The position numbers and the translations under genes are program-made. The notes beneath the pieces are model-generated. The model had not been told where the DNA came from. It saw only the letters and a list, made by a program, of their open reading frames with translations, and did not search any database. A stretch of 64,000 nucleotides of DNA, taken from Micromussa lordhowensis (taxonomy: Eukaryota > Cnidaria > Anthozoa > Scleractinia > Lobophylliidae). The DNA is taken from positions 15,484,422-15,548,421 of the forward strand of contig OZ026595.1 of the NCBI GenBank assembly GCA_964020085.1, read 5' to 3'. Shown here one piece after another: positions 52,469 to 63,081 of the stretch (the stretch's first letter is position 1; every line of letters begins with the position of its first letter).

Positions 52469-52739
52469 TAGAGGGAAATGGTTAAAAAACCTTGCAAAGT
52501 TCTTTGTTCTATGTTTTTGTTGGCTATTTGGTTGACCCTGCACAAAACCTAGCAAAATACAAAAGGTGGCTATGTGTGCTCATACAACTAACCAATAGAA
52601 GCATTGCGATTATGTACTTCATGCATAGTCAATGAGCATAAAACAAAAGATTTGCAGGGTCAAGGGACCTTCCAACATAAATGTTGGCCTGTTTGTTTGC
52701 TAATTTGATGTTTACCGGCTTGTTAACCATTTCCCTCTA
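52469..52739. mobile_element. 271-bp TTAA-flanked small element
   Basis: TAGAGGGAAATGGTTAA at the left and TTAACCATTTCCCTCTA at the right are perfect 17-bp inverted repeats flanked by TTAA (52465-52468 and 52740-52743). A second nested pair, TTGACCCTGCA near 52532 and TGCAGGGTCAA near 52651, lies inside. Confidence 0.8.
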
Positions 52740-52743
52740 TTAA

Positions 52744-53046
52744 CTATGGTCCGTTCCAAAGTGCATTTCCTATTGCGTTTGCTCCTACGTCCTTTCATAG
52801 AGTTTTATAGGACGAACCCCAAGCATTCCCTCGTATGTTCCCTTGCTCGTTTTCCTCTCGGCTTCCTCTTGTCTCTTTCTGGGTTCCCTAGTCAGTTCCC
52901 TTGCGCTTTTCCTAGTGCATTGTATATTTTACGGACGTTCCCTCGCGCTTTTTTCACGTTTTATTTTCGTTCTCAAATGCCTTTTTTTATGTTGAGGAAG
53001 AACTGAGGAATGTCCAACAATTATCCTAAAGCTTAAAAAGGAATAA
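52744..53046. other. No gene recognised
   Basis: A short + strand open frame (52746-53006) is T- and C-rich, repeating TTCCCTYG words. It encodes a low-complexity hydrophobic peptide that I regard as chance. Confidence 0.4.
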
Positions 53047-53260
53047 CATGCAAACTGCGGTGATAAACATTACCATGAAATGGAAAGTGAAAAAAATGTT
53101 ATATCTTTGACGTTTCATATGCTTCAACATTCATTTTCAGAAGTGACTGTTGTGTTCTGAAGACGCATGTTGAAACATACGAAACGTCAAGTAAAAAAAT
53201 ATCATTTTTTGTTTTTCAACAATCCGTTTTATGGTAATGTTTATCACTGCAGTTTGCATG
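53047..53260. repeat. Foldback element with nested hairpin
   Basis: 37-bp arms (53047-53083 and 53224-53260; CATGCAAACTGCGGTGATAA with the matching right arm) have three mismatches. A second pair, GACGTTTCATATGCTTCAACA and ATGTTGAAACATACGAAACG, is nested inside. CTGAAGACG...CGAAACGTC resembles the 3' end of many Penelope-like or other retroelements, so this may be a retroelement tail fragment. Confidence 0.7.
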
Positions 53261-53285
53261 TTTAATTAAAGAAGATACAACACAC

Positions 53286-53304
<19 letters not shown>

Positions 53305-53317
<13 letters not shown>

Positions 53318-53456
53318 GATTTCTTTTCCCAAAATTCTGACTTGCCAAGGTTTTGAACTTCACGCGGCCGGGAGGAATGAGACGAGTACAAATATCTGTT
53401 ATTTGTACTCGTTTCGCGCGATATTTGTACTCTACGAAGCAGAGTTGGATAATAAA
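53305..53456. repeat. Foldback around two hairpins, then a C15 tract
   Basis: TTTATTATCCAAC (53305) pairs with GTTGGATAATAAA (53444). Inside, GAGTACAAATA and TATTTGTACTC form a tight hairpin near 53386-53412. The right arm is followed by GGGAGTAC and a run of C, a combination also seen at 41943. Confidence 0.6.
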
Positions 53457-54458
53457 AGGGAGTACCCCCCCCCCCCCCCACGGACTTAGAATTAATTTAG
53501 CTTAGAGAGAATGAGCCTCGTTAAGGTGCGAAGTTCAAGTTTTGCTATTTTAATCTCGACGGTTATCTCGATTTAGCGTTCTGGCCAGGTGAAATGCTAA
53601 AAAGTATTTTACCTGACCATTTTCCTGGAGTAATTTATTGCTATTGCTGGTATGTTCTGTTCTTGATTTATAGTTATCTCTTCTACGAAAGTTAAACCAC
53701 AGCAGACCTTATTTCTTTGGTAGAGATCGCACTGGACAATTAGCTAATGTTAAATATATCCTTTTACGTGACACTAAACTCGAGCTACCTTTTAATTTTC
53801 TTCTGTCTATTTTACCTTGTTATCATGTGTAGCGTTGCACTTTCGTCCTGCGTGGCAGACATGTCTAACACCTTCTGACCAATTGTAGGTGTTGTTGTTT
53901 CTTCCAATGAAAATGCGTTGTGATCGTGTCTTCTGAGATTATTTTACTTGGGGACGGGACGGTGTTTGCCACGTCAATACCAGTTCGATAACTTATCGAT
54001 TACGAATTTTCACTGTGAGGATGTTTTTTTTTTTCCGATCTGCATGTTCTGAAACACATTCACAGCTGCACATGTGAAGCTTAATATTGTTGGTAAGAAG
54101 CTCTGTGAACTGTAACGTATTTTATAATTTTGTTTGTAGTAAGAGAGTGGGTAATTAATGGCATGTTCATCATTGTCATTATTGATCATATTGATTTCAA
54201 GCGGCACGAACTAAGGTGGCACTAGTTTATATAGTCCATACTGTTTTATTTTGCATTCTGTCGTGCTGCTAAACTGCGTAGTACATCATTTGTCTTCGTC
54301 ACAGGCGTAAAGAAACGCTGTCATACCGACATAGCAAATTTTCACTCAGGTTAATTCCGCCTTGTATCGCCAAATGCCACCAAATATACACCTTAGTTGG
54401 ATAAAAAGTTGTATAGAGCAAGATAAAAGCAATAGTTTCGAAATAAAGTAGACTTCAT
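53457..54458. other. No gene seen
   Basis: No supported coding or RNA feature. The short open frame near 54010-54207 is not recognisable. Confidence 0.4.
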
Positions 54459-55390
54459 TGTTACGGTATCAGCCAGGGTTCAGAATGCGAATATTCGAAA
54501 TTTTTGATTTCGAGACGTTCAGATAGAGCTTTTCAAGAGCTTTCTTTAAAACAAATTCCACAAAAAAATATTATTTCGTTGGACGTTGAAGTTTACTACA
54601 CGTTAATTGTTTTAAATACCCGTTGACAAGTCCTGTCATTCTGGATTAACTTGTAGGTCAACGCGTCACGAAATAATTCACAAGGTATAGTGGTGTCATT
54701 TTATCACGCATTACATGCCGCAAGATTGATTCAAATGCCTGCGAAAAAAAGAAGAGGTGGTGTTTGTTTTCATCTGCAACGGCAAGGCGGAAGAAGCCGA
54801 AAGACTCGTTTAGCTTTGATTGGGCTGAAAAATTAGCGGAGAGTTACAAAGCCTCTTACTTCGACCAGGAACAATGGCTAAAGGAGTTGAACGAGCAGCC
54901 AAGCACCGAATGCGATTCGTCGGTTTGCTCGTCAACATGTAGTGCAAGGCGGTCAAAAATTACGGTTGAAGAACCTTTTGCAGATCTGGAAAGCACTGAA
55001 ACATGGCAAAAGTTCTATGGCCACGCTATCGTAGCCGGTCAAAGACTGCAGGAGAAGATCAACGAATCGGTGACCTGCCGCTTTTGTCAAGAAAGCGTTG
55101 AACTTGTGGAGAATTTAGGAAGTAAAAACGGACTTGGTTCCATTTGGATGTTTCAGAGCCAGAACGAAAGCTGTCCGTCGCACGAAACTAATCTTCCATT
55201 TCCGACGATGGAAAAAAAGCAGGGCGCTCGCGATAAATTGTGCATCGGTTCTTGGCTTTCGAGCTATCGATGGAGGTCACTGACGCGACAGTCTCAAAGG
55301 TTTTTAGTTTTCTTGATCTATCGCCGATAAACAGAAAATGCAGTGTATTCCCGCCACGTCCCGCGTAAAGATTTGGCCTGCTGCATATCA
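54459..55390 (+). pseudogene. Frameshifted 5' fragment of a Mutator-like transposase gene, copy 1
   Basis: The first 470 bp match 60388-60856. A start ATG at 54735 (MPAKK) is out of frame with the main open frame (54764-55330), whereas in the other copy the same ATG is in frame, so this copy has an indel in the A/G-rich run. The open frame has a Cys pair CRFC near 55075, then VELVENLGSKNGLGSIWMF and a further Cys, as in the N-terminal finger region of the Mutator-like transposase domain of animal elements. After about 55220 that pattern continues only by changing frame twice: VLGFRAIDGGH, then DATVSKVFSFLDL in a different frame. It is a decayed remnant. The family call is from memory of the motif order. 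Confidence 0.6.
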
Positions 55391-56511
55391 CCTGTCAAAT
55401 GCCTATTGTTGTTGCAAGATGATCCCTCGTGGTAAACATCAAAATGAATGATTAGGTGTTATAATCCTAATTCGGTTAAGATGCCGCAAAAAATATATTT
55501 TTCTTGTTTTCTCAGAACGAAAAATTTGGAAAGTTAAGCGTACGTTTTTAACTCCAAGTCGGAAGCCCCTGAACAGACTTAGCTGAAATTTGGCCAGCTT
55601 ATTGTCAGATTGTGTTTCTTGAAAATCGTGTCAGCAATTTTTGTTCTCTTTGTCCGTTTTCGAATAATCGTTATTTTTTCGAAGGAAGTGCTGATGATTT
55701 GTCCCCTCTGACTTTATCCTATTGTAACAAAAGAAACAAAAACTGAGACACGGTTTTTCAGTAGAACGTGTCAAGAAGCAAATGCAATGTTTATCGTTCT
55801 CTTCCGACCATTCTTAGCGGGACTGGAGTTGACTTTACACAGACATATGCTTTCGCAAAAAACGTCTCAATTACGCTATCTCTTACGATTTTGAGCTTTT
55901 TAAAGGAATGAGCCATAATCTAGAAATACTAAGCTTTCAGAAAATGTATGGTTTGTTGCCGGGGTTTATAAGAGAAATGAAAGCGCTACAGAGATCCACG
56001 CGCGGACGGTTCTAAAGGGTGTGGCTGATGTCGTCAATAGGTTAATATCAAGTTCGCGTTGAATAAGTTACACTGTTAGGTAGATACATGTCGATGAACA
56101 GATTGATCAGGTCGAGTTCACCGCAAACAAGTTACACTGTGAGGTTTTCGATAGTACTGTCGTCTGCCAAAAATTGAACGTACTTTAAGTATTTTTTCTA
56201 ATAGCTTTGTCGTATACTCCTGTAGCTGCCATGTGCCTCTTGCCGAAGCACCTCGGCAAATTTCACAGGCTTTCATGTGTTCGCACTTATGCACTAATTC
56301 GCACAGCTACATTCGATATTTTTTAACAAGCCGTTGCATAATCGCACAAAATCAGTTAATTTTGTTCATGAAATCTTAAACTTATGAACTTTACTGTTGC
56401 ATTATTTCTTTCAGCCGAAAATAAATGCTGTAACTGATGACATCATGAATTGAATATAACCACATCTTACTCAACAATTTCTGGGACTTGACAACCATTT
56501 CTACACAAGCT
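55391..56511. other. No gene seen
   Basis: Unstructured AT-rich sequence. AAGTTACACTGTKAGG occurs twice (56066 and 56129). It may include decayed remainder of the upstream transposase fragment, but I cannot follow it. Confidence 0.4.
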
Positions 56512-57203
56512 CTATACAATCCCTATTTCAATTTGCAAACAACATCCCAATTTCCGCAGCACTTTCATAGCTTTGGCTACACTAGTTTTATAAAGAGAGT
56601 GATTAGTGGGTATGATGTTATGAATAAGTTTAAATTGGAAGCTCCTCAGTTTGTTTTCGACTGTGACTTTAAAAGGAAGCTCGTATACTGCCTTTACATT
56701 CAACGCTTGTTTTCTAAGATTGGTTTCAACGATGGGGGGAGAAAATGATCTTTCTGCGAGCATCACACGGGCTTTTTAGTAGAGGAAATGTCAAGAGATG
56801 GAACTGGTTTGTTATCGCCACTTGTGAAATTACCTACGATTTCGCTTTTCCAAATTTTAGGGATTGCCGCAAGAACACCAGCATAATAGAGAAAAGTAGA
56901 GCGAACGCGCATATTTGCATATTTGCAGTTTTCGAACGAAAGGATCTGGCCATGGGTGTTTAGGAGGTCGCTTATTTTCATTATGCCTTTATTAGCCCAT
57001 GATCTATAATAAAATGATTTTCCGTCTATCTTTATTAACCGATTGTTCCAAATGATGTCTTGTTTGTATTCATTTGCATTACGTGGATCTTTAGAATTGA
57101 GCTCTTGCCATACGGCTAAAACATCTTTATAAAAACAGGAAGGTTTTTGAGGTCGAGTAAACAACAGAATAAACAACAGGATTTCGCATGCACAAATTTT
57201 CAC
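56512..57203 (-). pseudogene. L1-like reverse transcriptase fragment, C-terminal part, frameshifted
   Basis: Two minus-strand frames follow one another. The first (57203-56763) reads FYKDVLAVWQELN, then LIKIDGKSFYYRSWANKGI, KISDLL and AAIPKIWK. The second (from 56766 down to 56512) reads ALNVKAVYELPFKVTVENKL followed by RSFQFKLIHNIIPTNHSLYK. This is the characteristic region between the reverse transcriptase domain and the terminal Cys-His motif in L1/Tx1-type ORF2 proteins of corals and fish. A frameshift near 56763 separates them, and the terminal Cys-His region is missing. It is truncated at both ends. Confidence 0.7.
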
Positions 57204-58589
57204 TTTATCTGCACAATGACTGGCCTATGGCTCAATGCCATTAGATCCTGCTGAAACTAGAACTGAGTCGAGAGTTGCTTTTTCCAAGTCATTACATACC
57301 TGTCAACACCATGCGGAAATCACACAATCATACACTTTCGCGGCACTGATAAGACTACCCACAACCACGCATAATCTTCTCACGTTCAACATAAGCAAAA
57401 TATCATCGAATAACTCGGAAAAACTCAGCCTATTGGCAAATAAACAAGTTCGGGATGTAGAGTCACGCGGGACCACATCAGCGTTGTTTTCACACCGGAG
57501 AAAAAAACACTTGTTGGCGCGGCTCAAAGTTTACCTGCAAGTTTACACTCACCTAATTCATTTAACTCCTAAGAGCGTGTTTTCCAGGCCAACGATATTG
57601 GACAATGCAGACTCTGCCAATCGTAATAGCTTTGTCTCATCTCAGAGACCAATATCTAAAAATAAACTGCTAAACGGCACCGAAACCAGCTTTAGGCACG
57701 CACTGATTTCAAATAACCTAACTCGGAGTCACTTGTCTTAGAGAGAACTGAGGGTAGGGACAAAAACATAGGGACGGGGTGGGGCCGGGCAGGCGTGGGG
57801 GGAGGGGGGTTTTTATTATGTCTACATCCGCCTCTACACCAATCCCTAACCAGGAAAAAAACAAATAAACCCGACATCAACCGTGAACAACACAGTAAAC
57901 AAGCTAATATTAGACAGGGGAAGTTGTGAAAAGTTACACCAAAAGTTACGGTTTGCCGACCCGGTTTTAAAAACTCCAGGTACAATTACATCAATCCGCC
58001 CGGCTTTTGTGGTGGAGACTTTCTTTGTTATCTGTTCATGTTTGCAGCAATAAGTTGCAGGTTTAGTTAGACTAGTCTTTATCTCCTGTTGTTAATAACG
58101 GTGCTTGGTAGTTTGAATTTGGATAAACAGTCAAACCTACCGGCCCGTATTGCGTAAGCGACCACCCAAAATGTCAAGCTTAGGTGGTCGATTACGGGAA
58201 GTGGTCGCTTACGAGAAATTAGATAACATTGGGTCAAAATTTTGAATGCAGAGATTAATCCCATGTAACAACTTCTAGTAGCTACAAAAATATGCAAGCT
58301 TTCGAAAGTCATTTAGTCAGATTATCATGGTTTGCTTTTTTTTTAATGCGTTACATGACTATTTGAGCTGCGTCACTATTACTACATTACATTACACTGC
58401 TAAACCTACTTACAGAAATTGTACTTACATTGCTGTTATTCTTTTAAATTAATTACGAAATAAATACACGTGCTACGTACGTTACACTGCATACGGTGCA
58501 AAGCTAACACAACACACACACACACCACGCCCACACATGCAAGAGATAATAAAAGATTCCTTTACTCAAACTTTCACACTTAATGTGCT
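57204..58589. other. No gene seen; G-rich tract and small hairpin
   Basis: The 168-codon + strand open frame (57235-57741) has no recognisable character. 57774-57812 is strongly G-rich (GGGACGGGGTGGGGCCGGG, then GTGGGGGGAGGGGGG) and could form a G-quadruplex. GTAAGCGACCAC (58154-58165) and GTGGTCGCTTAC (58201-58212) form a perfect 12-bp inverted repeat. Confidence 0.45.
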
Positions 58590-59000
58590 TCACGCATCGT
58601 AGTTGCTGAGAGTGGTCCACTTAGCTCCATATTTTTCGTAATTAGAATTTTTAATGACTATTTGTCTTTCACATTTGATTTTGCTGTCTGGTAAGGCAAG
58701 AAAGACCTTTAAATTCGGAGTCTCAGACCGGTTTCTTGCAAGAAAAACATGATATTTAGCAATAAGAAGATAATGGTTTAACGCGTAGAAGGTGGTAGTT
58801 TCAGGTTTGTAACCGTACAGGATTTCAGTATTACTAGGACTGATGTTGTCAGAGCACTTAGCATTCCACCACATCATTATGTCTTTCCAAAAGATTTTAA
58901 CGTCGGGGCATTCGCAAAGCATGTGAATAAGAGTTTCTTCGGAACGAGACAGCGTTCGCATTCTGGTGAAGCCTTTATATTCATTGCTGCGGAGAGAGCG
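58590..59000 (-). pseudogene. L1-like ORF2 3' end fragment
   Basis: The minus-strand frame ending at 58590 reads EETLIHMLCECPDVKIFWKD, then a Trp-rich stretch, ILYGYK, ALNHYLLIAKYHVFLARN and a Lys-rich end. This is the terminal Cys-His (zf-RVT) region and tail of L1-type ORF2. The open frame extends upstream to 59081, but that part (RNYELLLRSLRSLRSNEYKG) derives from an unrelated GC-rich repeat (GGAGAGAGCGGAGCGAGCG), so the element is 5'-truncated at about 59000. Confidence 0.7.
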
Positions 59001-60137
59001 GAGCGAGCGTAGCAGCAGTTCATAATTGCGGGCGACCAGCGGAGCCCGCAATCCTAATCTCAACATTGGTTTCAAACGCATGCGCGGCAGTTATATAGCC
59101 TTGCAGTGACTCGAATTTAGCAAAAAAAGTCGTCCTTCCAAATATTTGTCCCTAGGGACACTAAGAACCAATGAAATGAAAGGACGTAATTTTAGCACAG
59201 GCGCTTTGACCACGCGAGACAAACACGAAGCAGCAGTAATTTGAGCACAGGCGTTCTGACCGCTAGAAACCAACACCAAGCAGAAGACAATTCTCACCAA
59301 AGCATAGCTGTTTCACCTTCCATAGTCAATGATCTTTAATGTAGTTGAAGGGTCAAATAATATGTAAATTTCGCCGTCTTGAAGCTAACAATGTCAAGAA
59401 TCACGTGCAGTTCATGCAGAAGTCGCGGTCCATAAATTGGAATGCACACAACACAATTTTATCACGTGGACGACGTCTATTTCGTCGAAGAATCACGTGC
59501 AGCTCATGCATAGCTGGCGCGCCGTCCAATCAAAATCGAGCGTGTGAACTTGTGATCGGAACGTTTCCTGTCCATGTCTGTTGTTGTCGGGTTACATCAA
59601 ATGACCTTGACTAAATCAATATGTCCATTTTATAATCAACCGTGTTTTTATTTACAACGTGAAAAAATAACCATTTTGTCAAACCCAACACAAAATAGAA
59701 CTAGTGTATAATCAAACTGGTGTTACTGTTTCACAAGCTCAGTAAAACCACTCTTAGGTCCCTTTGTCTCGTTTTAGGGAAAACAATCACCCACACTATA
59801 GCAAAGATATCAGTGACGTCACGTATTGTTATTAATGTGCCAACCAGAGAACTATTGGCTGGTGAGACAAAGAGCTCTTTTGTTTAACGCTTTGTACATT
59901 TAAATATCAAAAACAATGTTTGTAAACAAATATCTTCCCTATGCAACCGTTTATTGCCCTGCAAATATAAATGCCCAAAATGGAAAAAGAACACAACGCC
60001 ACTGTTTTACAATGAATTCGTTAACCTCCGTGAAACAAATCATGCATAGCCCTCGCCCGCACTTCCTAACCTGTGGTTATTACTAGTCTAAATATAAAAG
60101 AAAGGTAGGAAAATTTGAGATTTTGCCATAGTTTTTA
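59001..60137. other. No gene seen; repeated CACGTG motifs
   Basis: AAGAATCACGTGCAGYTCATGCA occurs at 59396 and 59489, with a further CACGTGGACG between them. CACGTG is the E-box core. Short open frames here are not recognisable. Confidence 0.4.
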
Positions 60138-60262
60138 GCCTTGCTTTCAGCGGACCACAATGCTTTGCGCTGTGGTAGAGCCTCGTTTTCAGCGGACCAC
60201 AATGCTCTGCGCTGCGAAGAGCCTCGCTTTCAGCGGACCAGAATGCACTGCGCATTGCCTCA
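60138..60262. repeat. Tandem repeat, 3 x about 42 bp
   Basis: Units start at 60138, 60180 and 60221, each with GCCTYGYTTTCAGCGGACCA and AATGCWYTGCGCTG. The last unit is slightly diverged. No coding role is evident. Confidence 0.8.
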
Positions 60263-60387
60263 ATTCGAGACCAAGACAACAAGCAACTGAGAAGTTCTAA
60301 CATAACATAACATAAGATCTTCTGCACTGTCATCTTGCTTTTTCGAGTTTCGACGCCAGTTCAGGCGAGTGCCAGTGCGTCATTGCA

Positions 60388-60856
60388 ATGTTAAGGTATC
60401 AGCCAGGGTTCAGAATGTGAAATTTCGAATTTTTTGATTTCGAGACGTTCAGAGCGAGCTTTTCACGAGCTTTCTTTAAAAAAAAATTCCAAAAAGAAAT
60501 ATTATTTCGTTGGACGTTGAAGTTTACTACACGTTAATTGTTTGAAATACCCGTTGACAAGTCCTGTCATTCTGGATTAACTTGTAGGTCAACGCGTCAC
60601 GCAATAATTCACAAGGTATAGTGGTGTCATTTCATCACGCATTTCATGCTGCAAGATTGATTCAAATGCCTGCAAAAAAAAAAAAAGAAAAGAAGAGGTC
60701 GTGTTTCTTTTCATCTGCAACGGCAAGGCGTAAGAAGCCGAAAGACTCGTTTAGCTCTGGTTGGGCTGAAAAATTAGCGGAGAGTGACAAAGGCTCTTAC
60801 TTCGACCAGGAACAAGGGCTAAAGAAGTTGAACGAGCAGCCAAGCACCGAAACCGT
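60388..60856 (+). pseudogene. Mutator-like transposase 5' fragment, copy 2 (truncated)
   Basis: Closely matches 54459-54925, including the upstream non-coding sequence (GTATCAGCCAGGGTTCAGAA). Here the ATG at 60666 is in frame with SSATARRKKPKDSF and FDQEQ, and the A run after the start is longer, adding Lys codons. Homology stops abruptly after AGCCAAGCACCGAA at about 60856, where a different element begins. Only about 60 codons of transposase are left. Confidence 0.7.
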
Positions 60857-61150
60857 GCGTAGCAACACAAAGATAATTGACAGTGACGACAATTGGAGCC
60901 TCCTTCTATACAAAGAAGCCTATCACATAAATCGTTCATCGCCATCCTTGAACAAAGGCTTGAAGGCCAGCAGAGAACTCTGTTTATTCTCATGACAGCT
61001 TTTCTCTTTTTGTTCTGTACCTACTTCATTCTCATGTGCCTATTGATGCTAATTTACCACCCTTTTAGCATTTAAACTCTAGCTACCGCATTGTCACTTA
61101 GTCTGACGATGATATAGAATTATATCGAAATATTACTGAAACAAACCACC
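60857..61150 (+). pseudogene. Penelope-like retroelement 3' end (GIY-YIG tail)
   Basis: The frame continues in phase from the transposase fragment and reads KIIDSDDNW, then LLLYKEAYHINRSSPSLNKG and a stop at 60993-60995. This resembles the C-terminal end of the GIY-YIG endonuclease domain of Penelope-like elements (E-A-x-H-I ... PSLN). Downstream, CTGACGATGATATAGAATTA and TATCGAAATATTACTG resemble the stereotyped 3' ends of such retroelements. The upstream part of the element is absent, as expected for a 5'-truncated insertion. Confidence 0.5.
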
Positions 61151-61830
61151 GTTTCCTTGCATTTATTGCCTAAATATTAGTCTAAATGCACTTATTCGGT
61201 TTAACTTTCGTTCTATTAGATTATAATAAACAGGCAAATCTCTTTTACTCTCGTGCGTTAATAGTGTGTAGCATTCTCCTTTATTTAAACTCGTAATCCT
61301 GTAGAACTAACTGGAACGTGGTGATCTGTTCTAGTTATTAATATTGTGGTTGCAATCATTGTCATTTATTAATGGAACATTGTTATACGTCTTGCGTTTG
61401 TAGCCGATCTATAACGCGCACTCTGATTGGCTAATAGCATGCAGGGCATTCTTCTCCCGTTATGCCCACGAACGGAGTACAGGCCTGCAAAAACCAAGCA
61501 AAAAGCCACGTAATATACAACTTATTAATATCGAACGTTCTGTCTTTACGGGAAAATCTCAAACCTCGCTTTCGCCGTGCGTCTGTTCAGCACGTAATGT
61601 GGTAAGAACAAAACGGTCCGTGTCCTACTGATGTTATCACCACGTCTTCAGTGGTCTGTTACTGAACAGACGCAGAGCAACATGGAATATATTTCTTCAA
61701 CATGATGTTTAAGAAATAGCAAACATCGCGTTTAAGTAAGATACCTCTTGTATTCATATTTTAGTAAAAAAGCCCTAATCTGATTGGCTAAGATCTTAAT
61801 CTATTTAACAATTAGATTAAGAGCTTCTAG
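61151..61830. other. No gene seen
   Basis: AT-rich. ACTGAACAGACGC (61662) is the near reverse complement of GCGTCTGTTCAGC (61580), a small inverted pair. No coding feature. Confidence 0.4.
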
Positions 61831-62249
61831 GTCTATGAGGCCAAAGGCTTCTGCACTAATGGAAATTAAAGTTAACAGAAAAATAGCTCCTAGGTTAAAT
61901 GATTTTTCTATCAGGTATGTATTTTTGCAATATCTGTGATAATCGAGCGAATTAGTTTTAATAGACAACATTCTCCAGATCCACTAGAGGCCGAGTCAGA
62001 ACTATCGAAACAGTCGCAGGTGTTTGTGGCTGTGGACGGAAGGCAAAGTCAAGGAGTCAGCGGTTCTGTGTCCCAGATACAAAGGAGACAAAATCCCGTT
62101 GTCCGTGTGTTTTAAACAAAAGGCAGTGCGAGACCAAATGCAGGTGCTTGAACTGTGAAAACCGCGTGAAAAATCATGACAAAATCTCATGTCGTTGCGG
62201 AGAGTCAGACAAAAATTCTGAATTACAAAGAGCAGTTAGAAAGCCTTGA
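61831..62249 (+). CDS. Possible last two exons of a Cys-rich (CxC-like) protein
   Basis: Exon a (61831-61914) follows the acceptor GCTTCTAG and ends at the donor CAG|GTATGT. Exon b (61979-62249) follows the acceptor ATTCTCCAG and ends with TGA at 62247-62249. The phases agree (two bases plus one). Exon a reads MEIKVNRKIAPRLNDFSI. Exon b has 12 cysteines in about 65 codons: CGCGRK at its start, then a single Cys, CPC, a single Cys, CRC, a Cys in NCEN, and CRCGES. This spacing resembles tesmin/TSO1-like CXC and related zinc-binding clusters, which also occur on some transposon proteins. The intron is short (64 nt). I see no upstream exons, and the start lies outside the part I can read. Confidence 0.45.
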
Positions 62250-62439
62250 GCTACCTGTGACTGAATTAGCCAAGTGTTTTTGTTTAACTGGTCTTAAAAA
62301 GCAATGAGTTTTGCATCTGCAGTGGTTCCATTAGTTATTTTTTTTCCTTCATTATCTATCCTCCTTAAGGTGATTCCCTAGTATTGCATTACGCATTGAA
62401 AGAAGTTAAAAACTTCGTATGTTGCGTGGCACTAGCTAC
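62250..62439. other. Possible 3' untranslated sequence
   Basis: AT-rich sequence after the Cys-rich exon. No separate feature is visible apart from the inverted repeat that starts near 62440. Confidence 0.35.
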
Positions 62440-62764
62440 TACAAGGAAAAATAAAAGTTAAGCGGAATGTTGCTGAAAGTGCCAAAGTCTAAAAAATGTT
62501 CAGACGTTAATTGAAGAAAAATCCTGGACGCACTCTGAGGGAACGTTTTGGTGAACACCTCCATAGCGAATGCTGGTTTTCAGTTCATTTGAAGTTCGCG
62601 CGCGCGTGCACAACGCAACTTTCAAATTTCAGATTAATACAAGGAATCGTGGCTCAATTCATAACGAACATTCCACTGATGAAGGGCTCAGTCCCGAAAC
62701 GTCTGAACATTTTTTAGACTTTGGCACTTTCAGCAACATTCTTAACTTTTATTTTTTCCTTGCA
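62440..62764 (+). mobile_element. Penelope-like fragment flanked by long inverted repeats
   Basis: 62469-62506 and 62700-62737 are a perfect 38-bp inverted repeat (GTTGCTGAAAGTGCCAAAGT and onward). The pairing continues outward with small indels to about 62440 and 62764 (AAGGAAAAATAAAAGTTAAG). Between the arms the + strand encodes GRTLRERFGEHLHS, the middle motif of a GIY-YIG endonuclease, and then CTGATGAAGGGCTCAGTCCC followed by GAAACGTCTG, a typical Penelope-like 3' end. An inverted terminal copy is a known arrangement for Penelope-like insertions. Confidence 0.6.
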
Positions 62765-63081
62765 TTACGCATCCCTATTGCGCACGATTTTCGCGTCATT
62801 AGCGCGCGCACATGAGCGCGTGCGCGTACAAAATGTAAGAGATTTCCCTCAAACTAAGCTCGATAGCGAAATAAATGCTCCTTTCATTAACGAGCACGGT
62901 GAACCCCACTTTTTATTTCATAATTTCAATGAGGACAATATCCTCAATAAGTGAGAAAAAAATGAAATAAATACTTCAGAGGGAAACATAACGGACCCAA
63001 CAGCGCATGTCCAAATTACGTTTCCCTTAAAGGATAAGAAATGCAGGGTATTTGAAGACATTTTTTCTGGAACGTTCGCAA
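62765..63081. other. No gene seen
   Basis: Starts with alternating GCGCGC/CACGAG-rich sequence, then AT-rich. No supported feature. Confidence 0.4.

Noticed and set aside
57235..57741. 168-codon + strand open frame
   Set aside because: Composition and sequence look random, with no motif, and the surroundings are retroelement debris on the opposite strand.
58986..59081. N-terminal part of the 163-codon frame as part of the L1-like protein
   Set aside because: The Arg/Leu/Ser-rich start comes from an unrelated GC-rich repeat (GGAGAGAGCGGAGCGAGCG) adjoining the 5'-truncated element.
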